Counted from the first letter of the stretch, positions 1-8,796 are shown. The stretch: 64,000 bases of DNA from an uncultured Flavobacteriales bacterium (GCA_913063375.1 CAJXXR010000011.1:25125-89124), one strand, 5' to 3'. Numbers and translations are program-made. The notes: generated from the sequence alone by a model not told the origin.

Positions 1-174
1 AATCCAACCAAAACAAAGTGCTTCATCAACTGATTCACTCCAACTTAGATTATGATCCGGCGATTTTTTCTTATAAAAAATGAGCCAGACGGCATCCTTT
101 TTATTATGGTTCAATTCGAGCCATTTTCTCCAATCTTTACTGTCATAAGGACAATAGTCTTCAATCTCTTTCAT
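1..174 (-). CDS. YdeI/OmpD-associated family protein, N-terminal fragment (cut by window edge)
   Basis: The reverse strand from ATG at 174 to base 1 reads 58 codons without a stop and runs off the window. It contains DSKDWRKWLELNHN, WLIFYKKKS and, at the end, SVDEALCFGWI. The last motif (acidic-ALCFGWID type) is the hallmark of the YdeI/OmpD-associated family, small cytoplasmic proteins of unclear function that in some bacteria are linked to peptide or bacteriocin resistance. The family is usually near 190 residues, so about two thirds lies outside. It is divergent from the gene starting at 466. The family call rests on this one motif and the Trp-rich start. Confidence 0.7.
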   Translation of the reverse strand, partial: MKEIEDYCPYDSKDWRKWLELNHNKKDAVWLIFYKKKSPDHNLSWSESVDEALCFGWI

Positions 175-378
175 ACGCTATCCTGGACTTTTTATAATGG
201 CTTACAACATGTAGATAAGTAACATCTGTTATTTATCTACATTCTATTCCAAATCTATGGATTCAATAGGACTTTTTATAATTCTAAAATTGTTAATTAC
301 AACGCTAGTGTATGTTTCAGTAGATAGGAATTTCTAGAACCATCTGAGTCCCGAATAGTTACAAGACTATAATTTCGC

Positions 379-386
379 TATATTTG
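379..386 (+). promoter_or_regulatory. Bacteroidota -7 element upstream of the GRDP-like operon
   Basis: TATATTTG matches the -7 consensus TAnnTTTG exactly and lies 79 bases before the ATG at 466. I see no TTTG at the expected -33 distance. The 291-base gap 175-465 otherwise holds only AT-rich sequence with no clear hairpin. Confidence 0.4.
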
Positions 387-465
387 ATATCAAAATAGAT
401 TTAAAAAAGTCCAGTCTGTAATACCTTCATTAAGCAGCCGTATCTATTTAAGATTATAACGAATT

Positions 466-963
466 ATGACAGAAAACCAGAAATTACTATGGTCTAAAAT
501 TCAAGATATCGAATTAGACGATATTGATTCCGACTTCAATTTCACAAACAGGCTGGCCAGAGAAAATGGATGGACTACTGAATTTTCATTGAGAGCTATT
601 GAAGAATACAAAAAATTCATTTTCCTAATCTGCATCTCTGAGCAGCTCTTAACGCCCTCTGATCAAGTCGATCAAGTATGGCATTTACACCTTCTTTATA
701 CGTATTCTTATTGGGTTGATATGTGTAAAGAAACTCTAAATAGGGACATCCACCATGGCCCAACTAAAGGGGGACAACAGGAAAAGGATAAATACCAAAA
801 CTTTTATAGCGATACAAAAAAGTTGTATCAAGTAGTATTCAATGAAATCTGCCCAGAAGATATTTGGCCTTCAAGTGAAATTAGATTTGGGGAAATTAAC
901 TTCACGAGAGTCAATCGCCATAGAAATTGGATCTTTCCTAAAATAAAAATCAAAAAGCGTTAA
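466..963 (+). CDS. glycine-rich-domain-protein-like (GRDP/DUF1399-type) protein
   Basis: A 165-residue soluble protein with no signal peptide. Residues 68-76 read VDQVWHLHL, followed by Tyr-rich sequence, Cys87 and IHHGP at 95-99. The pattern VDxxWHxHL...Y...C...IHHxP characterises the GRDP-like family (named for plant glycine-rich-domain proteins); the clustered His and Cys suggest metal binding, but no activity is established that I can name. Its TAA overlaps the ATG of the next gene (TAATG), so the two are translationally coupled. The partner carries the Cys/Gly-rich tail, so the two products probably act together. Family assignment is from the motif; function is unknown. Confidence 0.7.
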   Translation: MTENQKLLWSKIQDIELDDIDSDFNFTNRLARENGWTTEFSLRAIEEYKKFIFLICISEQLLTPSDQVDQVWHLHLLYTYSYWVDMCKETLNRDIHHGPTKGGQQEKDKYQNFYSDTKKLYQVVFNEICPEDIWPSSEIRFGEINFTRVNRHRNWIFPKIKIKKR

Positions 964-1757
964 TGGAATTATTATCAAAACTCACTCCAGCTGAGACACA
1001 TCTTCTACTTCATAAATCAAAAGCAGAACTTAAGGATTTAATGAAATACACCTATATGGATCTGCTGTTTAAAAAAGTGCTTGCTCCTAAAAAAGTAATC
1101 AGACAAAATCAGAATGGAGGCAAAATCAGAACGTACAACTATATTTTGACAGGTATAAATTTCAATGAACACAAAGCTCTATCGCATGAATTGATCTATT
1201 TGACACCTTACACTAAAAATAAATCCATAAAAATCCTTTTTCAACATTTGATCTCAATGGCCTTTGAAAATTCAAAAGGAAAAAGGAGATACATTCAAAA
1301 GAATTTATTGAGCTCTCCACAGTTACAGCACTATGTTGAAAGTAGTTTATTCCACAAACTATTTGGAATTATCCAACTGAACAAGGAAGGTAAATTGGCA
1401 AGAATAAAGATTCAAGAATCCATTAATATACTTGAAAAGGACTTCCATGAAATCCTTATTTCTGACGAAGAAAGGGCGCTAAAAATCCTTCACTCTATTA
1501 AAGGAAATATATTCCTACTGAACAATTTTGACTTTGAACTACTGAAAAAAGTCGACCGCCAATTGTTCAAAGAAATTAAAAAGACTGAAAAACTTAGTGA
1601 CTATGAGTTTTATGACTTCGAAGACTACGGATCATTTGACTCGTACGAAGATTCTTTTGACAGTAACTATGACAGTTCGGAAGCAAGCTTTTCAAGTGAC
1701 AGCGGATGCAGCAGTGGCGGTTGTAGTGGATGCGGCGGATGTGGTGGTTGTAGTTAA
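963..1757 (+). CDS. uncharacterised protein with acidic linker and Cys/Gly-rich C-terminal tail
   Basis: 264 residues. The first 210 are lysine-rich and predicted helical with no membrane segment. Residues 215-248 are an acidic Asp/Ser/Tyr/Phe stretch, and the last 16 residues are a Gly/Ser tail with cysteines at 249, 254, 257, 260 and 263. Such GCGGCGG-like ends occur in TIGR04222-type membrane proteins, and GRDP-like proteins sit beside similar genes, but here the N-terminal membrane part of that family is absent. The tail could bind metal, be modified or anchor the protein. ATG at 963 overlaps the upstream stop. A strong hairpin at 1906-1937 probably ends the operon. Function unknown. Confidence 0.65.
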   Translation: MELLSKLTPAETHLLLHKSKAELKDLMKYTYMDLLFKKVLAPKKVIRQNQNGGKIRTYNYILTGINFNEHKALSHELIYLTPYTKNKSIKILFQHLISMAFENSKGKRRYIQKNLLSSPQLQHYVESSLFHKLFGIIQLNKEGKLARIKIQESINILEKDFHEILISDEERALKILHSIKGNIFLLNNFDFELLKKVDRQLFKEIKKTEKLSDYEFYDFEDYGSFDSYEDSFDSNYDSSEASFSSDSGCSSGGCSGCGGCGGCS

Positions 1758-1905
1758 ACCAGGTCCAATTTAATTTCATCTGTATAAACCATATTAATTA
1801 GCTGGTTCTTCAAAAGATTATCTTAATTCAAAAAAGTGTTGAAAATAATCTTCCAGACCGATTTAATATCTGTGTAGGTGTCGGTTAGATTCCCACTTTA
1901 AATAC

Positions 1906-1937
1906 AAAAAGCCTTCTCTTTTGAGATGGCTTTTTTT
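1906..1937 (+). terminator. rho-independent terminator after the GRDP-like operon
   Basis: AAAAAGCC-T-TCTC pairs with GAGA-T-GGCTTTTTT around a short T-rich loop. T- and A-runs on both sides let it act in either direction; it lies between the + operon ending at 1757 and the - gene ending at 1984. Confidence 0.8.
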
Positions 1938-1983
1938 ATGGGATTACATTTTTAAAAATACTAACGGATATACGGTATTTGGC

Positions 1984-2325
1984 CTATTTTAAGTCCATAT
2001 CCCAACTTACCACACCGTATCTCTCTGAACATACTGCAGTAGAACCTTTTTCATCGTCATCATAGAAGAAACTAAATTCTAAAGACTTATTTTCAATAAA
2101 TTCACTGAGATCTTTTGATGAATCAACCATACTAGCAAATAGGTCCTTTAATTCCGAAAGCTCTTTTAAACATTTATCTTTAGACAAATCTGTAGATTTT
2201 GTATACTTCGACCAGCCAGTAACTTCTACAATATTTGATTCTTTCACTCCCAACCTAATATCTCCTACAGAAAAATAATGACCATCTTTCAAAAACTCCA
2301 ATGCTATTTTAATTCTTTTTTCCAT
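1984..2325 (-). CDS. hypothetical protein, 113 aa
   Basis: A small acidic soluble protein without signal peptide, membrane span or recognised motif. It starts MEKRIKIALEFLKDG and ends with a hydrophobic/aromatic strand-like segment after an acidic DDDEK stretch. Size, acidity and alternating strands resemble small immunity-type or SMI1-like proteins, but no diagnostic motif is present and no toxin gene is next to it, so this is only a structural impression. It is transcribed alone, convergent with the GRDP-like operon, with which it can share the terminator at 1906-1937. Confidence 0.5.
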   Translation of the reverse strand: MEKRIKIALEFLKDGHYFSVGDIRLGVKESNIVEVTGWSKYTKSTDLSKDKCLKELSELKDLFASMVDSSKDLSEFIENKSLEFSFFYDDDEKGSTAVCSERYGVVSWDMDLK

Positions 2326-2671
2326 AATTACTAAACTTGTTTTGTTAGATTCACCGGAATAACCTGATCAAATATAAACGCCCTTCCTTCACCCCCTACT
2401 AATGCAATAGTTTCAATTTGAAGCAGTGAATTGGGTATGACACTATTTGCGGGCAAAGCTAATTCAATCTGAGCTTTTATGTGGCCTAAAATTTCTATTA
2501 TTCACTAAATCCATCATTTCCAGAATCAACCTTAGATCAGAAAGCAATAAAAAGGAACTTAGAAATGCATATATTTTTTATCATATTCAGACTTTAAAAC
2601 CGTCTAAAAGCACTTATATTAGGCAGCAATAAATAGATAACCAGACATAACACTCCCGAGAATAATTCAAT
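2326..2671. other. 346-base intergenic region with a possible promoter
   Basis: No convincing gene. A 61-codon + frame at 2447-2632 has Lys/Ser-rich composition, no homology signal and no start context. TTTG at 2417-2420, a 21-base spacer and ACTATTTG at 2442-2449 form a near-consensus Bacteroidota promoter that could serve the gene at 2672 with a long leader. Confidence 0.3.
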
Positions 2672-3259
2672 ATGAAAACACTAGAGAAAATTCTTATAGC
2701 CATGGCCTTTCTTGGACTGGTTTTTCAATATTTACATTGGCCAGGGGCAAACGAACTTCAATTATTAGGGTTAAGTCTTCTTGCTCAATTGTATTTCATT
2801 TTTGGATTTGCATTATTCAACCAAATTAGGTTTAGAAAAATTGGAAGAAAATCATTTTCTGAAGTTGGATCCGCAAAAATTATAGGCGCCATAGGATCCG
2901 GTATACCAACAGCACTGGTAATTTTAGGCATTCTCTTTAAAATTCAACTATGGCAAGGCAGGGACGACTTATTAGGAACCAGTTTATACCTATTATTACC
3001 TGTCGTAATTTTCCTATTTTTAAAGAGAAGTGATCGCTACTATAGAGTGATGATCAAAAGAGTTTCTGTACTCACCTTGGTAGGTCTGTTTTTTTTTTCA
3101 TTGAGCACTCGAAACTTGGTTGCTTGGAATTTACGAGATACACCTGAATTAATTCAACCACATATTGACTTTCTGGAAAATCCGAACAAGGAAACCAAAG
3201 AAAATTTGAAAAATGCTAGAAATGCACTGAGGAGTAATGAATTGCACCCAAGGAACTAA
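2672..3259 (+). CDS. GldL-like N-terminal domain integral membrane protein
   Basis: 195 residues with about five hydrophobic segments (near 5-25, 32-50, 72-92, 105-125 and 132-150) and a short soluble C-terminus. The first helix contains FQYLHWPGANELQLLG and a second unit reads FKIQLWQGRDDLLG; both repeat the pattern F-x-x-hW-P/Q-G-x-x-x-L-L known from the N-terminal membrane domain of GldL, the T9SS/gliding motor protein. The protein lacks GldL's long C-terminal part and no gldKMN genes are near, so it is a GldL-domain paralogue rather than GldL itself. It appears monocistronic. Role unknown, in the inner membrane. Confidence 0.6.
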   Translation: MKTLEKILIAMAFLGLVFQYLHWPGANELQLLGLSLLAQLYFIFGFALFNQIRFRKIGRKSFSEVGSAKIIGAIGSGIPTALVILGILFKIQLWQGRDDLLGTSLYLLLPVVIFLFLKRSDRYYRVMIKRVSVLTLVGLFFFSLSTRNLVAWNLRDTPELIQPHIDFLENPNKETKENLKNARNALRSNELHPRN

Positions 3260-3373
3260 GAGCCTCCCGTTTGCTATTAATAATTCAATATTATTCCCCC
3301 ATCAAAATCCTCATTCATCCATTGATCTTGAGAGGGAATAAAGCGCTATTTAGTATATTAATGAAGAGTGATT

Positions 3374-4009
3374 TTACAATCTAAGCCCTACTCCTACCGT
3401 AAAATCCGTTGTAGAAATATTCTTACTGCTTATATAATAATCTGACCTTGGCTTAGTGTTAAAAAAATCAACGTTTGCCATAAGATCAATCTTATCACTA
3501 GCATGAAATCTAGCCGATGTTCCGTAAGAATACGCTATTTCAGACATATTTGATTCTGGCACATAGATAGTGGTTGTAGACGTTCCATTACCCCAGGTAG
3601 TTGAACTATCAAATCTATGTTTCTCATAGGTCGTGGAAGCCATTCCCGCAAGTAATCTAAAATCAAAGGCAAATCGCCCAGTAGGGATACTAAACATACC
3701 TCCAGCCAAAAAACTAGTAGTAATAAACCTTGGAGATGCATTGGTTACATTTGGAATTTCGGTATCCCAAGAACTCATTGAAAACCTTCCTGCTAATCCA
3801 AAATTCTTATTAAGCATATAACCTCCATTAATACCAAAGGTAGTACCCTCTTGTGCAAAATGAGCATTTTCCTCATACAATTCAGATCGAGCAAATTCAC
3901 CTGTAGGGTTGGAATTCCCCACGATAACACTTACAAATCCAGTTCCTTCAAATTGGGCAAAACCAAGGCTACTCAATAATAAAGCGCCTCCAAAAAGTAT
4001 CTTTTTCAT
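3374..4009 (-). CDS. outer-membrane beta-barrel protein (porin/OmpW-like)
   Basis: 211 residues from ATG at 4009. The frame opens 30 bases further upstream, but only the internal start gives a clean Sec signal peptide (MKKILFGGALLLSSLGFAQ). The mature part is a run of alternating amphipathic strands with Gly/aromatic girdles and ends VGVGLRL, the pattern of a small 8-stranded barrel that inserts by its last strand. It contains TGEFARSELYEENAHFAQEG in the first surface loop and a Ser/Thr-rich loop near 140-160. No specific ligand can be inferred. Transcribed alone, with two palindromes in its upstream region (4155-4171 and 4189-4210). Confidence 0.6.
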   Translation of the reverse strand: MKKILFGGALLLSSLGFAQFEGTGFVSVIVGNSNPTGEFARSELYEENAHFAQEGTTFGINGGYMLNKNFGLAGRFSMSSWDTEIPNVTNASPRFITTSFLAGGMFSIPTGRFAFDFRLLAGMASTTYEKHRFDSSTTWGNGTSTTTIYVPESNMSEIAYSYGTSARFHASDKIDLMANVDFFNTKPRSDYYISSKNISTTDFTVGVGLRL

Positions 4010-4352
4010 ATTTAAATATAATTTTAAAACATTAACCAAAGATAAAATTTATTCCGAGATGAGTATCAGTATCCATAGCCGCTTATTGAATGAACTTACA
4101 TCCGTATAATCTCCGTACTGAATGGAGAAAAAGGCTCCTTTTTCATCTTTACTTTTGTAAACAATTTACAATAGTTAAAACCCTTTTATTCTTCCCATTG
4201 ATGGGAAGAAGACCAAAAGATCTAGGCCTATTATAAATCGAAATAGTTTTACTGGATTCACTATTTATTAACAAGAGAATAGTCCGATTGAATGTACTTA
4301 GGAAAAAAAAACATCAAATGATAAAGGAAAATGCCTAGCGGCATAAGTGAAA
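4010..4352. other. 343-base intergenic region with two perfect palindromes and a weak terminator
   Basis: It contains TTGTAAA-CAA-TTTACAA (4155-4171) and the 22-bp TTCTTCCCAT-TG-ATGGGAAGAA (4189-4210). Neither has a T-run, so they look like operators or small RNA hairpins rather than terminators. ATGCC/GGCAT at 4331-4344 followed on the minus strand by TTTTCC is a weak terminator for the gene ending at 4353. Confidence 0.45.
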
Positions 4353-4961
4353 TCAAAACACTTTTCTAAAAAACAATCCATAGTTCTCAATCATGTTATA
4401 ATCCTTACCAATTTCACGTAGATTGGCTGCCAAACCAAACTGATTATTTTTATAATCGAGCCCCAAGCGCATACGCTGTACACTGTCTAAATGGTGCTCT
4501 TTATCTATTAAAGAATTTACTTCTAATGAGGTGTAGAGTTTCCAATTATCACAAAGCTGTGGATAGTATTTGAAGACAGAAAAAGAGCCAAACCTTGTTT
4601 CATCATGCTGTTCTACCGCTAATAGACTATAGATTAAAAAGCGCTTATCAATATTTAAATAACTCAATCCAAAAAGACCGCTAGCCCCATTACCACTAGT
4701 AATTCTACTTGCAAGGGTTGCCCCCAATCCCAATTTAGACTTATAATTGAAAAATACCACCGTACTCATGGTTGCGTTATTCTCTTGACTGATAATTGCA
4801 CGTGTTTGACTATAGACTATATACTTGAAGCTGGAATCACTCATATTTTCCATAAACTGAATATCCACAAATACATTTTCTGTTCCAGGCATCAGCTCTA
4901 TACTTTGAGCAATACCCTTATTAATACTAAAAAACAATATTAGAATAGCTAGAATTTTCAT
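4353..4961 (-). CDS. putative outer-membrane beta-barrel protein
   Basis: 202 residues with a Sec signal peptide (MKILAILILFFSINKGIAQ). The mature protein alternates short polar/hydrophobic strands with turns (LGLGATLASRITSG, LFGLSYLNIDKRFLIYSLLAV, MRLGLDYKNNQFGLAANLR) and ends with an aromatic residue (FFRKVF), typical of outer-membrane barrels recognised by Bam. It resembles small Bacteroidota proteins of unknown function that model as 8-10 strands. It is divergent from the lipoprotein gene at 5163 with a 200-base shared upstream region. Function unknown. Confidence 0.5.
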   Translation of the reverse strand: MKILAILILFFSINKGIAQSIELMPGTENVFVDIQFMENMSDSSFKYIVYSQTRAIISQENNATMSTVVFFNYKSKLGLGATLASRITSGNGASGLFGLSYLNIDKRFLIYSLLAVEQHDETRFGSFSVFKYYPQLCDNWKLYTSLEVNSLIDKEHHLDSVQRMRLGLDYKNNQFGLAANLREIGKDYNMIENYGLFFRKVF

Positions 4962-5162
4962 TATGCTAACATATTAAATATCAACAATATAAATATACAA
5001 CAAATTCAAGACTAGAACTTTACGATTCAGTAATAAGATGATATATGATTTTACGTTTAACGCAATCTACTGTCACAGGAATAAATCCAACATTCTCCCA
5101 CTAATCCCACTAGAAATATTATTTTTAGCCTTGTATAAAACATTTTTGATATATACCGCACT

Positions 5163-7106
5163 ATGAAAAACATCCTTCGCTTTGGCATTTTACTTATAAG
5201 CCTTTTACTAGTGCATGCCTGTAAGGTGAAAAAGCAAGCCGGCACCAGCCAACTCGCAAAGATATATCACACCAACGGTAAACTACATATCAGTGGAAAT
5301 ATAGCAAATGGCCACTGGTCGGATTCTGTTTATACCTATACAGAGTCAGGCCCCTTGGAAAAAGTAGAATTTTATAAAGACAGGGTCTGCCAAAAGTTAA
5401 TGAGTTATGCTGAAAATGGAACGTTAACTTCATTGGTAAAAAGGAAAAAAGGCCAGGCCTTGGCGTATAAAATGATATACAAGCCCAACGGAAATTATTC
5501 CCAGCATTATACCCTTCCTTTACGCGATGACAACCTATACAACAGGGATTACAATTACGAAAAGAGGATAAAAGTTGGCGCTTACTTCCAATACTTTGAA
5601 GATAGAAATCAACTTCAAAGCTTTAGTATCAAAGGATATTCTTCCGCTTATCAAAAATACCTTCCCTGGGTTAACTGGGATGAAAATTTAAAACAATGGG
5701 GGGTATCTGATAAAAATGGTAAAAGAAATGCTGAATATTTTCAAGGAGAATATACTGCCAAAACAAATTTACCAACCGGAAAATGGCTCCTTAAAGATCA
5801 AAAAAGTATTCCCATTCTTAAGGTTGATTTTTCTAATGGGAAATTAACAGGAGCATTCAACTATTATAGTGGAAAGGGGGTATTACTGTATGAAGCAAAC
5901 TATAAAGATGATGTACCAAATGGCCCATTTCACATTTTTTCTGAGAAGGGATTACCACTAGTAGAAGGCGCTTACGCCAAGGGTAAAAAGAACGGGATTT
6001 GGAAACATTATACAACGGAAGGAGTACTAGAAAAGGAAGAACATTTTGAGGATGGGATACCAGCTAGTACTACTAAAATTTTCTATCCAAATAGCACACA
6101 ACTCTTAGAGCTAATCCAATATGATAATGGGGCTCAACTAATAAATGAAGGCATATCTTGGCATAAAAATGGAAATATTTCGAAATTCAAAAATCAAGTT
6201 AGTTATTACGAAAATGGCGAAGTAACATTAGAACATCATGAAAAAGCCAAGTTGTATCAAAAATACCATGAGAATGGAGTATTGGCAGAACTTAGAATTC
6301 ACCCCCTTAGAATATTGTATGACACCAAGGGAAAGGTGACAACTGCCTATTATAAAAAGTCCTACGGTAAGAACCTAATTGCAAGACATTCAATAAGAGG
6401 ATTGAGCCTAAGGAATGAAAATAAAAAGGTCTCAAAATTCCCTAATAGGCTTAAGTGGGTGGCAGCCCCAAAGCTTCAATTGAAAGAAGACCTAATCCTT
6501 GACGAAGCTGGAAGAAGAGATGGTATATATAGATTGTACTACCCTACTGGACAAATACTGATAGAAATGAACTACACATCTGGACAATTGGATGGACCTG
6601 TAACATCTTGGAATTTAAAAGGAGAAATCAGACACCAAGCAAATTTCTACAAAGGTCTGCTAGATGGAGAATATATTGAATACTCCGCAAATGGAACTAT
6701 TCTAAAAAAAGAACATTACAACAAGGGAACAGCCATTGATACACAAATCGAATATGATTTCAATACCGGAGACACCCTAAAAGTGTACGATCCAAAAACG
6801 GAAACAGCTAAGATTTATGGTCAGGGATTCCTACATAAAATTGAACGATTCAAGAAGGGTAAATTACATGGATTTCAATTGGAATATTTCTCCAAAAGCA
6901 ATCAAGTAAAAAACAGCCATAATTACCAAATGGGATTAAAACATGGCGTATCCACAGAGGTAGATGAAAAAGGAAATAGCTTGAAAGGATCTTATAGCTA
7001 TGGTAAAGAGCATGGAACCTTTGTATATTCAGATTCTAGCGGAAAAACACTGGTTATCAGTCAGTATATTTTAGGCCATTTGGTAGCTGAGGAGAAAAAA
7101 AACTAA
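5163..7106 (+). CDS. lipoprotein built of YwqK/MORN-like repeats
   Basis: 647 residues. The N-terminus MKNILRFGILLISLLLVHAC ends in a lipobox (VHAC, Cys20), so the mature protein is probably a lipoprotein. The rest is a long series of short beta-hairpin repeats of the type G-x-h-x-x-Y-Y-x-x-G-x-h-x-x-E-x-x-Y-x-x-G-x-x-x-G, e.g. YYSGKGVLLYEANYKDDVPN, YAKGKKNGIWKHYTTEGVLE and YYPTGQILIEMNYTSGQLDG. This is the YwqK/MORN-variant pattern of many Bacteroidota exported proteins, thought to mediate protein or surface contacts. It stands alone with a divergent promoter region to the left. The YwqK 'antitoxin' label is a family name; no toxin partner is seen here. Confidence 0.75.
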   Translation: MKNILRFGILLISLLLVHACKVKKQAGTSQLAKIYHTNGKLHISGNIANGHWSDSVYTYTESGPLEKVEFYKDRVCQKLMSYAENGTLTSLVKRKKGQALAYKMIYKPNGNYSQHYTLPLRDDNLYNRDYNYEKRIKVGAYFQYFEDRNQLQSFSIKGYSSAYQKYLPWVNWDENLKQWGVSDKNGKRNAEYFQGEYTAKTNLPTGKWLLKDQKSIPILKVDFSNGKLTGAFNYYSGKGVLLYEANYKDDVPNGPFHIFSEKGLPLVEGAYAKGKKNGIWKHYTTEGVLEKEEHFEDGIPASTTKIFYPNSTQLLELIQYDNGAQLINEGISWHKNGNISKFKNQVSYYENGEVTLEHHEKAKLYQKYHENGVLAELRIHPLRILYDTKGKVTTAYYKKSYGKNLIARHSIRGLSLRNENKKVSKFPNRLKWVAAPKLQLKEDLILDEAGRRDGIYRLYYPTGQILIEMNYTSGQLDGPVTSWNLKGEIRHQANFYKGLLDGEYIEYSANGTILKKEHYNKGTAIDTQIEYDFNTGDTLKVYDPKTETAKIYGQGFLHKIERFKKGKLHGFQLEYFSKSNQVKNSHNYQMGLKHGVSTEVDEKGNSLKGSYSYGKEHGTFVYSDSSGKTLVISQYILGHLVAEEKKN

Positions 7107-7195
7107 ATAGTATACACACTACTAGGATTATGCTATTTTTCAATTAATTGTATATTAGCATATTAATAAAAATATTTACTACAATTTAACATTCA

Positions 7196-8506
7196 ATGAA
7201 AAGAATAATACAAGTCCTTACACTGATCGGCTTTGCTTTCTCAGCTAAAGCCCAAACACTATCGGACAGTTTACTGGTTCATTTAGAAATGACGGGGAAC
7301 TCCCTAGACGGTTCTGGAAATAACAATGATGGAACAGTTTCAGGAGCTACACTTACAAATGACCGTTTTGGGAATCCCAATTCGGCGTATCTATTTGACG
7401 GAATAAATGACTATATAAGTTTCACCTCCGATTTCGATTATGAAGAGCGGACCTATCAATATTGGTTCGAGCCACATTCTATTGGTACTGTATCTGGCTG
7501 TATATTTTCATCCGATCAGCCAAATCTAGACTATGGACGCACAAGTGCTTCTATTCAATTAATAGGAGGCCAAAATACCATGAAATGGCAACAGGGAAGC
7601 TCTGTTTATCATATGACAGGCCTGAATACCAATCAATGGTATCTAGCCACTACAGTGGTTACTGTTGATAGTACCTATTTTTACCTTTGCGACAGTTTGG
7701 TTTCAACCATAGGTACATCTACTTATACTTCCAACAATGGAAATAGTTATGCTTCCATTGGTAAAACAAGAGTCAACGACCGATTTTTTCACGGTAAGGT
7801 AGATGAGTTTAGAGTCTATAATAGAGCATTAACAGCCTCTGAGATAACCGACTTATGTGGTGAAAACACAGTCACTAACGAAAACCTATTCCTTTCAATT
7901 TGTGAGGACAGCTATACTTCCCCAAGCGGTGACTCTATCTGGTATACAGATGGAATCTACATGGATACAATTTATAATACATTTGGTAGTATTGACAGTA
8001 TTTACACCATAAATCTTTCTTTTATAGAAATAGATAGCTCCATTTTACAAACCAATTCTAGCCTACTAGCCGTTATGACTGGTGCAAATTATCAATGGCT
8101 TGATTGCGACAATGGATATAGCGCTATTTCCGGTGCAACCAACCAATCATTCAGTCCTTCTATCACCGGTTCTTACGCTGTAGCAGTAAGTATAGCCAAC
8201 TGTGTAGACACTTCGGATTGCATTAGATTCGAAAAAGGGATAGGTCTAGATGAGTTTGATATCTCTTTAAAACTAAATCTTCATCCAAACCCTACAAGAG
8301 ATGGTTTATTTACCATCGAATTGGGAAACAAGCACGAAAATATTAGCCTAAGTATTTACAGTATCGAAGGGAAATTGATCCGTAAGGAAAACTATTTTGA
8401 TACCGATGAAATTCTTGGTATCTCTCCTAAAGAAGAGGGTATTTATCTATTGAAAGTTCAAACAAATGAAAATCAATTTGGACATCTCAAATTGATCAAC
8501 TTATAA
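7196..8506 (+). CDS. LamG-domain secreted protein with T9SS sorting domain
   Basis: 436 residues. Signal peptide 1-19 (ends FSAKAQ). Residues about 25-220 form a concanavalin A-like/LamG jelly roll: LLVHLEMTGNSLDGSGNNND and NSAYLFDGINDYISF start it, and VDEFRVYNRALTASEI is its classic last strand. A middle region with Cys pairs and PSGDSIWYTDGIY/GSIDSIYTINL resembles linker modules of Bacteroidota adhesins. The C-terminal 75 residues (LNLHPNPTRDGLFTIE through EEGIYLLKVQ) are a type A T9SS sorting domain, so the protein crosses the outer membrane by T9SS and is released or anchored on the surface. Probably binds a carbohydrate or a surface; ligand unknown. Confidence 0.85.
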   Translation: MKRIIQVLTLIGFAFSAKAQTLSDSLLVHLEMTGNSLDGSGNNNDGTVSGATLTNDRFGNPNSAYLFDGINDYISFTSDFDYEERTYQYWFEPHSIGTVSGCIFSSDQPNLDYGRTSASIQLIGGQNTMKWQQGSSVYHMTGLNTNQWYLATTVVTVDSTYFYLCDSLVSTIGTSTYTSNNGNSYASIGKTRVNDRFFHGKVDEFRVYNRALTASEITDLCGENTVTNENLFLSICEDSYTSPSGDSIWYTDGIYMDTIYNTFGSIDSIYTINLSFIEIDSSILQTNSSLLAVMTGANYQWLDCDNGYSAISGATNQSFSPSITGSYAVAVSIANCVDTSDCIRFEKGIGLDEFDISLKLNLHPNPTRDGLFTIELGNKHENISLSIYSIEGKLIRKENYFDTDEILGISPKEEGIYLLKVQTNENQFGHLKLINL

Positions 8507-8658
8507 ATAAATTAGGCGAATACTAAATCAAAAAAACTCATCTAAAACCCAAGTATAGGGATTGTAATGAAAGCTATTCCTCAATTCTTTATTCTTACGA
8601 ATTGAACGTAAGGCTGCCAAAAAATAACATATATTAGCCAGTATGGACTTTTTTCAAG

Positions 8659-8700
8659 AAGTAATGCTTGCCGAATGACTAATTCCGACAAGTATTGCTT
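8659..8700. repeat. long imperfect hairpin in the 8507-8796 gap
   Basis: AAGTAATGCTTGCCGAAT pairs with ATTCCGACAAGTATTGCTT across a five-base loop; the stem contains two G-U wobbles and one mismatch. A short TTTTC follows. It could be a weak terminator for the LamG gene or a leader structure for the gene at 8797. The rest of the 290-base gap shows nothing clear. Confidence 0.45.
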
Positions 8701-8796
8701 TTCTAAGAATGGAAATTTCAAAATTTGAACGGAGACTGAAAATACTCATTAACGAAGCACCTAACCTATTGTTAATACTGGAAAAGCAAATATACC

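Noticed and set aside
1870..1905. A tRNA 3'-end-like sequence (GGTTAGATTCCCACT) before the terminator at 1906
   Set aside because: It looks like a T-arm, but the stem has mismatches and no anticodon arm or acceptor partner is found upstream; at most an old tRNA remnant.
2447..2632. A 61-codon + strand frame between the 113-residue gene and the GldL-like gene
   Set aside because: No recognisable domain, poor start context and unusual Lys/Ser composition; better explained as AT-rich spacer with a possible promoter.
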